Assembly: GCA_039583875.1 (NCBI GenBank)
Contig: CM077153.1
Span: 66,968,482-67,032,481, forward strand
Direction: 5' to 3'
Length of the DNA: 64,000 bases
Source: Platanthera guangdongensis
Lineage: Eukaryota; Streptophyta; Magnoliopsida; Asparagales; Orchidaceae
Made by a program: the position numbers and the translations under genes. A model generated the notes under the pieces. That model had not been told where the DNA came from, did no database searches, and saw only the letters and a program-made list of their open reading frames with translations. Positions 1 through 11,449 of the stretch are shown piece after piece; positions within the stretch are counted from its first letter, which is position 1; every line of letters begins with the position of its first letter.

Positions 1-1
1 G

Positions 2-1822
2 AAAATAGTTGAAGAATCTATTCATGTTAGGTTTGATGAGTTGGTTCCGTGTGTAGATAAGAAAACTACAGGAAAAGAAGATACACCCCTTCCTTTGATG
101 GAAAATGATGATGAAGAACATGAAAGGAATGAAGAAGGAAAAGAAGAAGAAGAAAGAGAACAACATGTCCCACCAAGGGAATTGATGTTTTCAAAGGATC
201 ATCCGAAGGAGCTTATTATTGGAGATCCACAAAAAGGGGTAAGTACTCGTTCCTCTTTACATGTTTTATTTTCAAACCTTTGCTTTGTCTCTGAAATAGA
301 ACCAAAAGATGTTTCCACCGCTTTAAATGATGAATTTTGGTTTTTAGCTATGAACGAAGAACTTAATCAATTTGAACGTAATAAGGTTTGGAATCTTGTA
401 GAACGACCCAAAAATCATCCTGTAGTTGGAGTAAAGTGGATTTTTAAAAATAAATTGGATAGTGATTCTAGAATTGTTAGAAATAAAGCCAGATTAGTTG
501 CAAAAGGTTATGCACAAATTGAAGGGGTAGACTATGATGAAACTTTTGCACCCGTTGCTAGACTAGAAGCGGTTAGGATATTTCTTGCATTTGCTTGCTT
601 TAAAAGATTTAAATTATATCAAATGGATGTCTAAACTGCATTTTTAAACGGGTATATAAAAGAAGAGGTTTATGTAGAACAACCCCCTGTCTTTATTAAT
701 GAAAAATATCCAAATCATGTTTATAAATTAGATAAAGCACTTTATGGATTAAAACAAGCGCCTCGTGCTTGGTATGATCGTTTAACTCAATACTTATTAA
801 AGCACGATTATAAAATGGGAAGTGCCGATTCTACACTCTTCATTAAGCAAATTGATCATGATTTAGTTATTTTGCAAATTTATGTTGATGATATAATTTT
901 TGGAGCCACTAATGAAGAGTTATGCAATGAAGTAGTTCAAATTATGAAAAATGAATTTGAAATGAGCATGGTAGGAGAACTTTCATATTTTCTAGGTTTT
1001 CAAATTACGCAAAAACATGATGGTATTTTTATTTGCCAATCCAAGTATATTCATGATATGTTAAAAAGATTTGGATTTGATAACCTTAAACATGCAAATA
1101 CTCCTATGAGCGCTTCATTGAAATTGGGAAAAGATGAAAGTGGTAGTTCAATTGACCAAACCCTTTATAGAAGTATGATTGGGTCTTTATTATATTTAAC
1201 TTCTTCTAGACCCGATATTATGTTCGCCGTTTGTTTATGTGCTAGGTTTCAAGCTAATCCAAAAGAATCACATTTAAAAGCGGTGAAACGTATTTTTAGG
1301 TACCTTATAGGAACATCTAAACTAGGCTTATGGTATCCTCATAATGACTCTTTTATTTTACATGGATATTCTGATTCTGATTATGCGGGGTGTTCATTAG
1401 ATCGAAAGAGCACAAGTGGCACTTGTCACTTTATCGGCCCAACACTTATTTCTTGGTCGAGTAGGAAACAAAATTCTGTTGCCCTCTCCACTACTGAGGC
1501 CGAATATATTGCACTTGGTAGTTGTTGTGCTCAAGCACTTTGGATGACACAAACACTAGAAGATTTTGGCGTATACCAAAATAATGTTGAATTAAAATGT
1601 GATAGCAAAAGTGCTATCGATTTAACAAACAATCCCGTATTACATTCTAGATCCAAACACATAGATGTTCGTCATCATTTTATTAGGGATCACATAAAGA
1701 AAGGACATATTAAAATAAATTTTATTGGTACCGATTCTCAAATAGCAGATATTTTCACAAAACCACTTAATGATTCACGCTTTTCAATGCTAAGACTAGA
1801 ACTTGGAATCTTAGAATTATAA
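2..1822 (+). pseudogene. pol: C1 pol fragment: linker, reverse transcriptase, RNase H
   Basis: This single reading frame is open from the window edge to the TAA at 1820-1822, except for one in-frame TAA at 632-634. There the Lys codon of the conserved QMDV-K-AFLNG motif of copia RT has become a stop. The acidic linker covers about 41-190. RT starts near 330, with the [11 protein letters not shown] motif at about 485-520 and the catalytic YVDD at 881-892 intact. RNase H follows, with STTEAEYIAL near 1490-1515 and DSKSAIDL near 1600, and ends at LRLELGILEL. The upstream part has no stop back to base 2, so the true start is outside. With one nonsense change the copy cannot make RT without readthrough. 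The codon is AAA to TAA, a transversion, unlike most stops elsewhere in the window. Confidence 0.9.
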
Positions 1823-2017
1823 ATAACATTTAAGAAGTGGTTAACACATAAACCATAACATAAAACTAGGCAGCACATAGGATAACATTGAAACAGAGAG
1901 TACAAACAACAGAACCACAAATTAAAAGAGTTTCACTATCACCGGGCGACAGCACTATCGCCGGCGATATCACAGATACATTAAACCACAAAATATTACA
2001 TCACTGATCATAAAAAA
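1823..2017. other. C1 spacer between pol stop and antisense gene
   Basis: No ORF is visible. It holds a CpG-rich palindromic cluster at 1936-1973, including ACTATCGCCGGCGATATCA. Its vocabulary is the same as that of the clusters upstream of the antisense gene and in the C1 LTR. Confidence 0.6.
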
Positions 2018-3109
2018 TCATTCATCCATGTTCTCTTCAGCAGACACATTCACATCTTCACTGGAAGTCGGAGTTGGTTCTCTAGGCCTTCGCGTCCGCC
2101 TTATCGAATGTCGTGGAGGATCCTCGACTGGACTCCCCCATTCTCGTTCTTCTTCCGGAGTTGGCTTTAGTTTCAGTCCCTTTACCAGAAATTTCATGAA
2201 TTTGCGAAAACCAGAATGACTACGCCTTTGTTCCTCTTTCATCTCCTCCACAGTCTCTCTTAGATCCTCAATAGATTCACGCAAAGAACCTCCTCTTTGG
2301 AGTGGTTGTCTTGATGATGAGGCAGCCCTAGGAGATGGACCTCTAGCTGGTTCTACGGTATGTATCGTCGGGATACAATCATCAATGTAGAACTCCTGAT
2401 CTATCCAATCATATTTTTGATATACGATCCTTTGAATAACACTTCCTAAAGGAAGTGTATTCAGTTTCCTCCTAAGGGGATGCTTCATTTTATATGTATA
2501 TCGTATGATGGATAACACAAAATCCGCCACGTCAAATTTGACTCTCTCTAATACATAATACGTCACTAAGCTCAATTGAGCCGTGATCTTCTTTGTGTCA
2601 CCGGATTTCAACATAACCGTGTTCCTTAATATGTCTTGAATCACAAATGCATCGCGAGAGAGTGATGAGACGTCTTGAATCAAACTCCTATTTTCTTTTC
2701 CATGAAGGACTTGGTTCAATATACTCCAATCACGATCCTTACGGTAATTCTCTACTATATCAATAAAATGATCCTCACAAGTGGCAAGACTAAATTCTCG
2801 TCTCAAATCAGCATGAGTAATATCTATTTGAGCTCCTTGGATTCGAGACCTTACCCCCCCATTCAACCCCGTATATTTAGGGTCTTCCAAATTATTATAA
2901 AAATCCCTTACGAAGATGGAGCTAAACGTGTTCGGTACAACGAGAGACATTATACCTGACTCAACAAGTAATTCATAGATATGTGGTGGCAGTGATTCAT
3001 CCAAAAGTTTCGCGATCCCAACTGACGCATTCTCAATTCCCGGGTATGTTTGATATGATGCATGAGGATTGCGGCTGGTACTCTTTCTTGCGCGGGATGA
3101 TGATGCCAT
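2018..3109 (-). CDS. C1 antisense ORF, 363 aa, plant-transposon-protein-like domain plus coiled coil
   Basis: An intact 363-codon frame on the strand opposite to pol, between pol and the 3' LTR. The ATG at 3109 has a good context (GGAAATGGC) and follows a splice-acceptor-like TTTTCAG by three bases. Residues 1-20 are Ser/Arg rich. Residues about 55-235, with RDFYNNL, DADL/ADLRREF-type and IIRYTYKMKHP segments, resemble the 'putative plant transposon protein' domain found in extra ORFs of plant retroelements (I believe PF20167, Transposase_32). I judge this by eye only. Residues about 275-312 form a charged heptad-like coiled coil (LRESIEDLRETVEEM). The tail is Arg/Pro/Glu rich. It has no protease, RT or integrase motif and no clear membrane segment. 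Where known, Sireviruses have an env-like gene here in sense, so the opposite polarity is unusual. Function unknown. It could be a captured host gene or an antisense regulator. Its intactness beside a broken pol is notable. Confidence 0.7.
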   Translation of the reverse strand: MASSSRARKSTSRNPHASYQTYPGIENASVGIAKLLDESLPPHIYELLVESGIMSLVVPNTFSSIFVRDFYNNLEDPKYTGLNGGVRSRIQGAQIDITHADLRREFSLATCEDHFIDIVENYRKDRDWSILNQVLHGKENRSLIQDVSSLSRDAFVIQDILRNTVMLKSGDTKKITAQLSLVTYYVLERVKFDVADFVLSIIRYTYKMKHPLRRKLNTLPLGSVIQRIVYQKYDWIDQEFYIDDCIPTIHTVEPARGPSPRAASSSRQPLQRGGSLRESIEDLRETVEEMKEEQRRSHSGFRKFMKFLVKGLKLKPTPEEEREWGSPVEDPPRHSIRRTRRPREPTPTSSEDVNVSAEENMDE

Positions 3110-3112
3110 TTC

Positions 3113-3484
3113 CTGAAAACATAATTAAAATATCGTGTTAACTCAAAAAAAATTAAATTTTCCAATTTTTCTTCTGTCGCCGGCGACAGCACTAACGCCG
3201 GGCGATAGTAGAAAAACTTCTTTTTTTAAATGACCGGTACATTTTCTCTCTTAGGTTCAGAAAAATTACTCAACTTCCATGCATCTTAAAGATCTATACC
3301 CTATAACTCATTTTTTGAAAGGATTTTGCATCAAAATGGTATGTTCTTCAAAAATTTTTCTCTTAACAAAATCTATGACCAAAATAAATTTTTTTTCCTA
3401 GATCTATCTCCTTTCATGCTATAGATTGCAGATCTATATTTTTTTGAAGAAAAACATCACCATAAAGAGGGATCTAAGCCTTAC
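3113..3484 (-). other. Candidate 5'UTR intron of the C1 antisense gene
   Basis: Reading the minus strand, CCAAAAG at 3485 is followed by GTAAGG, a near-consensus donor. A T-rich stretch ending TTATGTTTTCAG at 3113 gives the acceptor, three bases before the antisense ATG. The 372-nt span is AT rich and contains a perfect 16-bp palindrome, CTGTCGCCGGCGACAG, at 3174-3189. A TATA-like GATATTAAAG lies at about 3592-3583 on the same strand, which would give a short first exon. Splicing is inferred, not shown. Confidence 0.45.
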
Positions 3485-4705
3485 CTTTTGGAGTTTTGAG
3501 GGTTTCCGCTGAAGAAGACAATGCCAAACAGCCCAGGGTCGGTCAAAGCAGGAAATGAGTCAGCCCCCTTCGGTTTTTTCGCCTTTAATATCAAAACCGC
3601 TATCGCCGCGCGGTATCGCTACCGCGGGCGATAATGTGTTTTCTTTTAGCCACTTTCCAAAAAATTCTGCCAATTTTTTTTAAAACCTGTTTCTAGTATT
3701 ATCGTAAAGTTTTGGATGCTTATCAGAATACAATACATAGTACCTGTGTGATTATTAGTTTATCAGTTGTTTGAACATTGTTTTTAACTTGTCGTGCACT
3801 TGATATCTACCTGTATCATTGATGACTAGAACTTGAATAGACTTGTTTCCGCATGCCTCTAAGTATGAGTAATATTTTATGCTTGATAATGTGCTCACAC
3901 TGACACGAGCTGATATTTACACATCCTTAAGTTTCTTCTTACATGCTATTGGTTTGTTTCAAATATTCGCATACAACACTAACATTTTCATTTATGACTC
4001 ATTCACATTGATTTTCCAAACTGATGGCCATTCTGAAAAACCCTTTTTGGGGTTTGCAATACAAGTGAATTCAGAGTCCTAAGTCAAAGTTTCTTAAAAA
4101 ATGAATGCAAAATATTTAAAAGAAAAAACTATTCCATGACTAGGATACTCCAATCAAGCTCTACTCACCCTCCTGATAAGTCTTAATGAGCATTGTGAGG
4201 TTGAGCACCTTGACAAGGATTGTAAAGTGTCTTGTGCAAACCCACTTGGCCATTGTTTTAAAAAGAAAAATCTTTCTGACATGAGCTTCTCTATGTAACG
4301 GTGTTAGTTTCTTGTATCCATATCTTGCAAACCTTCCTGTAACATTATTTCTTAAGGAATATGTATACTAAATCACTCTTCACATGTACACAACATTATC
4401 ACTTATAAAATTTCTTCTCATGAGAATTGGACCGGTCATAGTTCTTCTCTTCCATTTCATCAATTTTCCTGTTTTCGATATCTTCACCTGACAATTTTTC
4501 AATGTTTCAATTCAACTCTTAAATTAATTTTTTCCATAGCCTACATTTTTTTTGATAAACTTCAAAAATCTTCAGGTAACACTATTCCATGGTTTTTCCT
4601 GTCTCTATCATACTACTCGTGGTTCTCCATTCTATTTCTACTCACTCCGCTTCTTTCAGCTTCCGCATCTCCGCCTCGTCTTCTTTCCTCCATCTTTTGC
4701 TAATA
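3485..4705. other. C1 noncoding region
   Basis: About 1.2 kb without a supportable gene in either strand; the ORFs here are short and low-complexity. It contains a CpG-rich palindromic cluster at 3597-3633 and AT-rich filler. The part next to 3485 may be first exon and promoter of the antisense gene. Confidence 0.5.
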
Positions 4706-4937
4706 CCAAAAGGGGGAGATTCAGTACGAAATAAATTGATTAGTATATTTAGGGGGAGTACCTATTTCTTTTTTTGAATAGGGGGACAATATAGGGGGAG
4801 CCACATTTATTAAATGAGGAGTTTATTATAATTAGTTATGCACTTTGAATCATATTGATTATTAGAATTGTTTTACATTCTCCTGATCTAATGCAATTTC
4901 TTTATTAGTGGATTTGTTATTATCAAAAGGGGGAGAT
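4706..4937 (+). promoter_or_regulatory. C1 multiple polypurine tracts before the 3' LTR
   Basis: Several G-rich tracts of the form AGGGGGAG occur within about 230 bases (near 4708, 4750, 4783 and 4792). The last, AAAAGGGGGAGATT, abuts the LTR start. The last is the expected primer for plus-strand DNA synthesis. Multiplied polypurine tracts are reported as a conserved feature of Sireviruses, which supports that assignment. Confidence 0.75.
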
Positions 4938-5085
4938 TGTTGGAGCATGCGTTCCGCGCTTCTTATTTTGAGAATAACAAATCCCGGATGTATTTGATCT
5001 TGGTATGTATTTTAAATGTGCAGGGATAACAGCATTTTTATGTACAAAATAAAGGCTAAGCATGCCATTGATGAAAAGGAAAAAC

Positions 5086-5344
5086 GCGCTATCACCGGCG
5101 ATAACGCTACCGCGGGCGATAGCCTAATCCGTTCCTGCTGACGTCAGCCTTAATCCGCACGTTGCCGCGCACGAAGTCAGTCACGATCAGCGATATCGCC
5201 GGGCGATACCGATGTCGCCGCGCGATATCCCACGATCGTCACGTTCTCCGCTCAGATCTGAAAATCAGCGCGACGTGTGCCACGTGTCATGCAACGGAGA
5301 GTTATCACTATCGCGGGGCGTTACCGCTACCGCCGGCGATAGCG
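5086..5344. repeat. C1 LTR palindrome clusters
   Basis: Three clusters at 5086-5124, 5189-5230 and 5306-5344 are built from variants of GCTATCGCC, GGCGATAG, GCTACCGC and GCGGGCGATA in inverted arrangement. They are far richer in CpG than the surrounding LTR. The same words occur at 1936-1973, 3174-3207 and 3597-3633 inside the element. Confidence 0.75.
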
Positions 5345-5619
5345 TGAAATGATATATACGGCCAAAAATTTCAGGGAAGAGTTACACTACACAGAGATTT
5401 GTTTTCCCAGAGAATTTTCAGAGCCTTCATCTCCGTTTCCAGACGAACTCCCTTGGTCCGTTGAAATCTCAAGAGCGAAGGAGATACGACCGTGTGTTCA
5501 AGATTGGAGATCTTCTCGTTGGTCCACCATCATCTTCAGAGCTCGTGATTTTGAGGGAGTTTTTAAGTTTTACTATTGTACTTTCATTTTCATTCTTTAT
5601 CTTTGTAATTGGGTAGGGA

Positions 5620-5750
5620 AAATCATCACCTTGTGTGTGGTGTCTAAGTCCGTGTGTGGCTTAGGGGCAAATCACCACCCTGTGTGTGGTGTCTAGGTCC
5701 GTGTGAGGCTTAGGAGTAAATCGCAGCGAGTTGTGCAGCGTCTAGATCAT
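5620..5750 (+). repeat. 49-bp tandem repeat in C1 LTR
   Basis: Units begin at 5620, 5669 and 5718 with AAATCATCACC, AAATCACCACC and AAATCGCAGC. The first two are nearly identical over 49 bases; the third is diverged and partial. Each full unit contains a TAAG/CTTA-type inverted pair. Confidence 0.75.
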
Positions 5751-6050
5751 AGGTTTGATCTAGGGGGAGGCTAGTAGGCATATCTAGGGAGATATTGACT
5801 ATAGCCTACCGGTTCTTGGGAGAAGGATCGGTGAAAAAAAAAACTAAAAACTATTATCGTTGTAAGCCTTGATTTCAAGCTTTATTGGAATCATTTTACA
5901 TTTTCATTTTGGAGAAGTATAATCTTGTTTTTCATTTCATTGATTTGTCTCATTCGTAGTAGCTAGTCTTATATTTTATAAAAAGTTGGAAAAATTTTAA
6001 AGAGCCCTTATTCACCCCCCCCCCCTCTAAGGGCGCCACAAGATCCTACA

Positions 6051-7934
6051 TATATCACAAACATATGGCGAGGTTACAAGTTTATATCAAAACTACGGAC
6101 ATTCTAATCCAGAGCATGCTAATGAAAGCTTTAAAGTTATTTGAGCTCAACTCATTTGAATGTCCATAATATATAAACCAGCATTTATATATAACACCAC
6201 AAAGGAATGTATATAAAATACACAACCAGTCTGGCCTTAAGGCCTTATAGTTAAGCTTGACAGGTGTGGATTACAAACATTGGCATACAGGCCGGCCATA
6301 CATGAAAATCATAAAATTCTTCATTCGGCCTTCGAGGGCCAGCAGCACCAGCAAGGTCTTCAACCCACTATTTTCCACTCGGCTCTCTAGCACTTGCATG
6401 GGGACAATCCACCGCAACAGTGGTAAACAAGCCAACGGTCAGCATTCAGCTCACTAATTTATAACGACCCTACCCCTTACCCGTGGCAGTGGTATTCCTT
6501 CCCTGCAGGCATAGCAGTTCACAAGCAGATATATCACAAGATGTGCACTCACGCACCATCAACATATCAGGAACGTCGACCACACGGCTCGACGTTCTGT
6601 GCACTCAGGGCGCATTCTCGGTGTACCGGAAAACCAGGGTCCCACCACCGTTCCCAACGGAAAACTTGAGCATTGCACTCCATGGCCTACAGTCGAAGAC
6701 TTTAGTCTTAATGGCGCGCATGCCTAAGACTCTAATTATATGAACCTGACCAATACAGTTCAGCCTTGCCCATTGCTCAAATCGTTAGTTCAATGACTAG
6801 ACTGACGCAGGTCGGCATCCAGTTGTCCGTTCGGCACGAAGCCTTTTTAAGAGCTCATATAGCTCACAATAGCCACACTATCCCCTAAGGACTGGCTTCA
6901 CAATCACAGGTTAGCTAGTAGCCATCGCCAGCGACACTCACTATTGCCCAGCATTAGCGACATAACTCTCTTTCTGTCCCCAGCCCTAACCTTATCTGGA
7001 CCAACCATCCAGAAGTCCATGCAACCACCTGTAGTGCCAGAAACACTGGTCTTTCATAGCATACAACACCTGCACTTTGCTGGTATTTTCCTAGAATTCC
7101 ACTCCAGTACTTCCTGCTACTGCCATTCACAAGCAGAACCCACCGACTCTACAAAATACTTGTTTATACGGAGTCTTCTCTGGTGCGCAAAATAAAACAT
7201 CACCAATACAGACCAACATATCCAGACGGGCTTCACACGATATGCCTATTCTATACTACATATTTTCGGATCTACATGTAAGACTCACTGGGGATTTCAT
7301 GAATCAACCCAAAGGAAGTCCCTTGACTTTCCACCTTTTGGTGGGAGATTCCATGCATATGCCAAAAGAAGGACTTCACTTGTCCAAGAAGAAAGATCGT
7401 TACCATTGAAGATCTCTTAGGAGCCATGGGAAGGTGTTTCTACTGGGACGGAAATGATCGTTGCACATTCCTCTTCACAACCACGCTTTGGCTTTAGATT
7501 CCAGCCCCAAAACCTCCTTCAGCAGCACAATTAGAGAACTCAAACCCTAATAGCCAAGAGGGCCTGCTCCAGAACTCGGGAAGAAAGAGAATAGAAAAAG
7601 GAAATAATGATTTCCAATTTCCATTCTCTACAGATAAGGCATCAGTTATCTTCCAGCCACACGATTTCTTCCCGTCAAAACACATAAACGGTTCGGGATT
7701 GAAGCTGAAAAGTCAACCACCACTCAATGGCCGCACACCAACCACCTAACACGAGACACCGCTCGGCCATATCCATATTTATACAATTCGTTGAACGAGA
7801 TAAATTTTGTCGAACGAAATTCGTCGAACGGGCCAATTTCGTCGAGCTTCGCTCAATGATGTTGTCGAGCTCCGCTCGACGATTTCTCACCCAGTCAGGC
7901 CAACTCTTTGCCTGTTACATTTTGGGGTGTTACA
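6051..7934 (-). repeat. G1 3' LTR, lacking its outer end
   Basis: Matches the split right LTR from 12927 onward, with scattered substitutions and small indels. The inner end TTACA at 7934, which is TGTAACACCCC on the minus strand, adjoins the polypurine tract. A cluster of GTCGAAC/GTCGAGC inverted words lies at 7786-7885. No protein in it is supportable. Confidence 0.9.
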
Positions 7935-7950
7935 ATCCTCCCCTCCTAAC
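7935..7950 (-). promoter_or_regulatory. G1 polypurine tract
   Basis: On the minus strand GTTAGGAGGGGAGGAT directly precedes the LTR start TGTAACACC, the expected position and composition of a plus-strand primer. Confidence 0.85.
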
Positions 7951-8086
7951 AAAAATTTCGTCCCAAAATTTGGATACCGCAACAGAACACAGTAGCCAAT
8001 AGATTATAACATCACTTTTCTTCAACAAAAATTTGTTACAACATTTTATGTTCTGTCCAAAATAAAACAAATACTTTTATACCAGT

Positions 8087-11000
8087 TTAGACAAATAATT
8101 CGGGAAATTCAGCATGCATGGTTTGCTCCCGCTCCCATGTTAGATCCTCACGGCCACAATTATCCCACCGGACCTTGACCATCCCGATTGTCTTGTTCCA
8201 CAGCTGCTTATCCGCTTTATCTTCGATCTGAATGGGCCTAATCTTCGTCGTTAGCCCAGATTTGACCGGCACGCGATCATTCGCAATTACTTGAGCTGGA
8301 TCCTTTATAGATTTTTGAAGCACTGAGATGTGGAACACATCATGCAATCCACTCAATTCTGTCGAAATAGCTAGCCGATAGGCAATTTTGCCAACTCGTT
8401 CCACCACTTCAAACGGACCAAGGTATCTTGGACTCAGCTTTTTGAAGCGTCGAATCCTGGATATGCCCTTGAATGGTTTGATCATTAAGTAGACCCACTC
8501 GCCAACCGCAAACTCCATGTTTTGGTGCTTGGCGTTGTAATATTTTGCTTGCCTATCTTGGGATATTAATAGCTTCTCCCAGATAGAGAGTATTGTTGAA
8601 TTCATCTCTTCAACTTCCTTGCGCTTATATAATTTGGATTCGCCTGTTTCCACCCAAGATAATGGTTTACGGCATTTCCGTTCATATAATGCTTCAAACG
8701 GTGCCATATTTATGCTAGCTTGATAGCTATTATTGTAGGCAAACTCCACCATATAAAGTTGTTCTTCCCATCTTTTTCCAAAATCCAAGAGGCACATTCA
8801 GAGCATGTCCTCCATCATTTTGTTAGTCCTCTCAGTTTGGCCATCCATTTGTGGATGAAAGGCCGTACTATATGTTAATCTTGATCCCAACAATTGATGG
8901 ATGGGTCTCCAATCATTCGAAGTAAAGCGCCCGTCTCGATCACTTACGATGCTACGGGGCACTCCGTACAATCGTACGATTTGCTCAACATAAAGCTTAT
9001 CCAGGACTTCCACTGAATCATCCCTCTTATTCGGAATGAAGTGAGCCACTTTAGTTAACCGGTCCATGATTCCCCAAACCGAATCGTTACCGAGTTGAGA
9101 CCTCAGCAAACCGTGCATGAAATCCTTCGAAATATCATAAAACTTCCATTCCGGAATAGATAGCGACTTCAGGAAACCTCCAAGCTTCTGGCATTCAGCT
9201 TTCACTAAGGCACATGTCTGACATTTAGCCACATAATGTGCGATGTCCTTCTTCAAACCCAACCACCAGAACAGCTTTTTCATGTCTTTGTACATCTTTG
9301 TGCTCCCTGGGTGAATTGAGTATTTCGTAAAGTAAGCCTCATACATCAATTCTTCTCATAGCTTACCCATACTTTGGACACACAAACGACCGTCTTTCCA
9401 TAAGAGGCCGTCATCCTAGGAGAATTGGACATTTGACCCATCCACTGTATAGCGTTGCAAACTTGCATCAAGTTCCGTTGCTCGCCGAACCCTGTCCGCA
9501 AGGTCACACTATACCTCCGTCCAGTTCAAGTATGCATTTGCTGTGGAATTCTTGTCAACACAAGAAATCTCTAACACTTCCAACTCCTGGATTAGACGTT
9601 CATCATGCATCTGTAACTAATTTGCCCTTGTTGGAGTCCTACGACTCAAGGCATCTGCGACAACGTTTCCCTTCCCAGGAGTATAATGAATATCGAAGGT
9701 ATAGTCCCTAAGGAACTCCATCCACCTTCATTGTAGCATATTGAGATCCTTCTGATCCAAAAGATACTTTAGGATCTTGTGGTTCGTGAATATATCCACC
9801 TTCACACCATATAGATAGTGACGCCACAATTTAAGTGCAAAAATCACCGCCTCCAACTCCAAGTCATAGACGGGATAGTTTCGCTCATGCACTTTCAACT
9901 GGGGTGAGCCATAAGCGATCACCGTTCCAAACTAAAGAAGAACGCAGCCTAAGCCACTCCCTGAGGCATCACTATAGATCTCATAGTCGTCTGTACCACA
10001 TGGTGAGGTCAAAACGGGCGTCGTGGTCAAACGACTCTTTAGCTCTTCAAAAGCTCGTGCACACTCCGGCGTCCAAACAAACTTCTGATCCTTCCTTATT
10101 AATGTGGTAAGAGGCAAAGCGATCCGTGAGAAGTTTTCTACAAAACGTCTGTAGTAGCACGCCAGTCCAAGGAAACTCCTGACTTCGGCCACCAAAGACA
10201 ACATCGGTCACTCCCGTACGACTCTTATCTTTGATTGATCCACCGCAATGCCCTCTCCACTCACCACATGGCCAAGAAAAGCCACTGATGATAGACAGAA
10301 CTCTCACTTGGAGAACTTGACATAGAGCTTATTTCTCCTCAAGGTGTGCAACGCCATCCGTAAATGGTTTGCATGATCTTCTTCCGATTGAGAGTACACC
10401 AAGATGTCGTCGATGAAGATGATCACAAATAAATCCAAGTACTCTCTAAAAGTACGGTGCATTAAGTCCATGAACATCGATGACGCATTACAGAGTCCAA
10501 ACGAAATTACAGTGAACTCGTAATGACCGTAGCGTGTTCCAAACGCTGTCCTGGGAATGTCACCTTTCCGAATCCACAACTGGTATTAGCCAAATTTCAA
10601 ATCAAGCTTTGAATATACTATCGATCCAGCCAGTTGATCAAACAAGTATCTATCAATGGAATCAGATATTTGTTTTTCTCAGTCAACTTGTTCAATTCTC
10701 AATATCCGATACACAACCGTAGGCTACCATCCTTCTTTTTCACAAAGAGAACAGGTGCGCTCCAAGGTGACATACTTGGGCATATATAACACTGTTCCAA
10801 CAACTCTTGTAGTTGAACTTTCAGTTCCGCCATTTCCTTTAGCGCTACACGATATGGCAAGCGGGCCACAGGTTTTGCAACTAGCACCAACTCAATCGAG
10901 AAATCAATCTCCCGCTGTGGTGGTAACCCCGAAAGCTCCTTCGGAAACACATCAACGAATTCCAAAACAATCGGATCATCACTCACACTGGCCTTTGGCT

Positions 11001-11449
11001 CAACATCCTGAATAAGCATGAAGAATAACTCCACTCCCTTCCAAACAACATTGACAACTTGGAGGACAGACATCAAGATCCCGCTCGCTCCTCGATACCA
11101 ACAAATTTAGTCTCAAGCTCGATATTCTGGACCAGTGTGATCTCCTTTAAATTGCAATCAATAGAGGCACGCTGCTCCGAGATCCAGTCCATACCAAAGA
11201 TCACATCAAATTCTGACATTGGTAGCAAAAATGCGTTCAAGCAGAAATCCCGACTTCCTATTTGTACTTCCACATAGCAGGTCCTATTCGCAAGCATCAC
11301 ACATCCGTTTGATAACAACACTTTCACACTATATGTCGTCATATGACTAGGTACTCTGATTCGTGCTACGAAGTACGCAGACAGAAAAGAATGTGAAGCA
11401 CCTGTATCAAATAATGTTCTCATTGGACGGTCCCGAATTAGGACAAAGC
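8087..11449 (-). pseudogene. pol: G1 pol: protease, RT, RNase H, integrase, chromodomain (broken)
   Basis: Protease ([12 protein letters not shown]) begins just after the intron-like segment. RT keeps FIDDILVYS (about 10400), RNase H keeps [16 protein letters not shown] (about 9940-9990), and integrase keeps the HHCC region (about 9200-9340) and HPQMDGQTERTN. The C-terminus (about 8100-8250) is a Tekay-type chromodomain ending FPELF. The frame is broken by shifts near 11075, 10305 and 10200, by CGA-to-TGA stops such as 8798-8800, and by several more in RT. Order and residues match G3 closely, which served as reference for spotting the lesions. No functional product is expected. Confidence 0.9.

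Larger units (their letters stand above)
1..6050 (+). mobile_element. C1: Sirevirus-like Ty1/copia retrotransposon, 3' part
   Basis: The visible part contains, in order, the integrase-RT linker, RT, RNase H, an antisense gene, a long noncoding stretch with several polypurine tracts, and a 3' LTR. The 5' LTR, gag, protease and integrase lie left of the window. The right boundary is set by the resumption of G1 LTR sequence at 6051: the G1 copy at 12927 reads TATATCAC at the same point, so the target duplication was probably TATAT, though its left copy is not visible. Protein similarity to C2 (same order, YVDDIIFG-type RT) and repeated polypurine tracts support a Sirevirus lineage. This is an inference, since the gag is missing. 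Confidence 0.85.
4938..6050 (+). repeat. C1 3' LTR (1113 bp)
   Basis: Starts TGTTGGAGCATG right after the polypurine tract and ends CCTACA where G1 sequence resumes. Near the 3' end, an 11-C run at 6015-6025 sits in the loop of a GCCCTTA/TAAGGGC hairpin, as in the C2 LTR. It also holds three CpG palindrome clusters and a 49-bp tandem repeat. The paired 5' LTR is outside the window, so age cannot be estimated. Confidence 0.85.
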
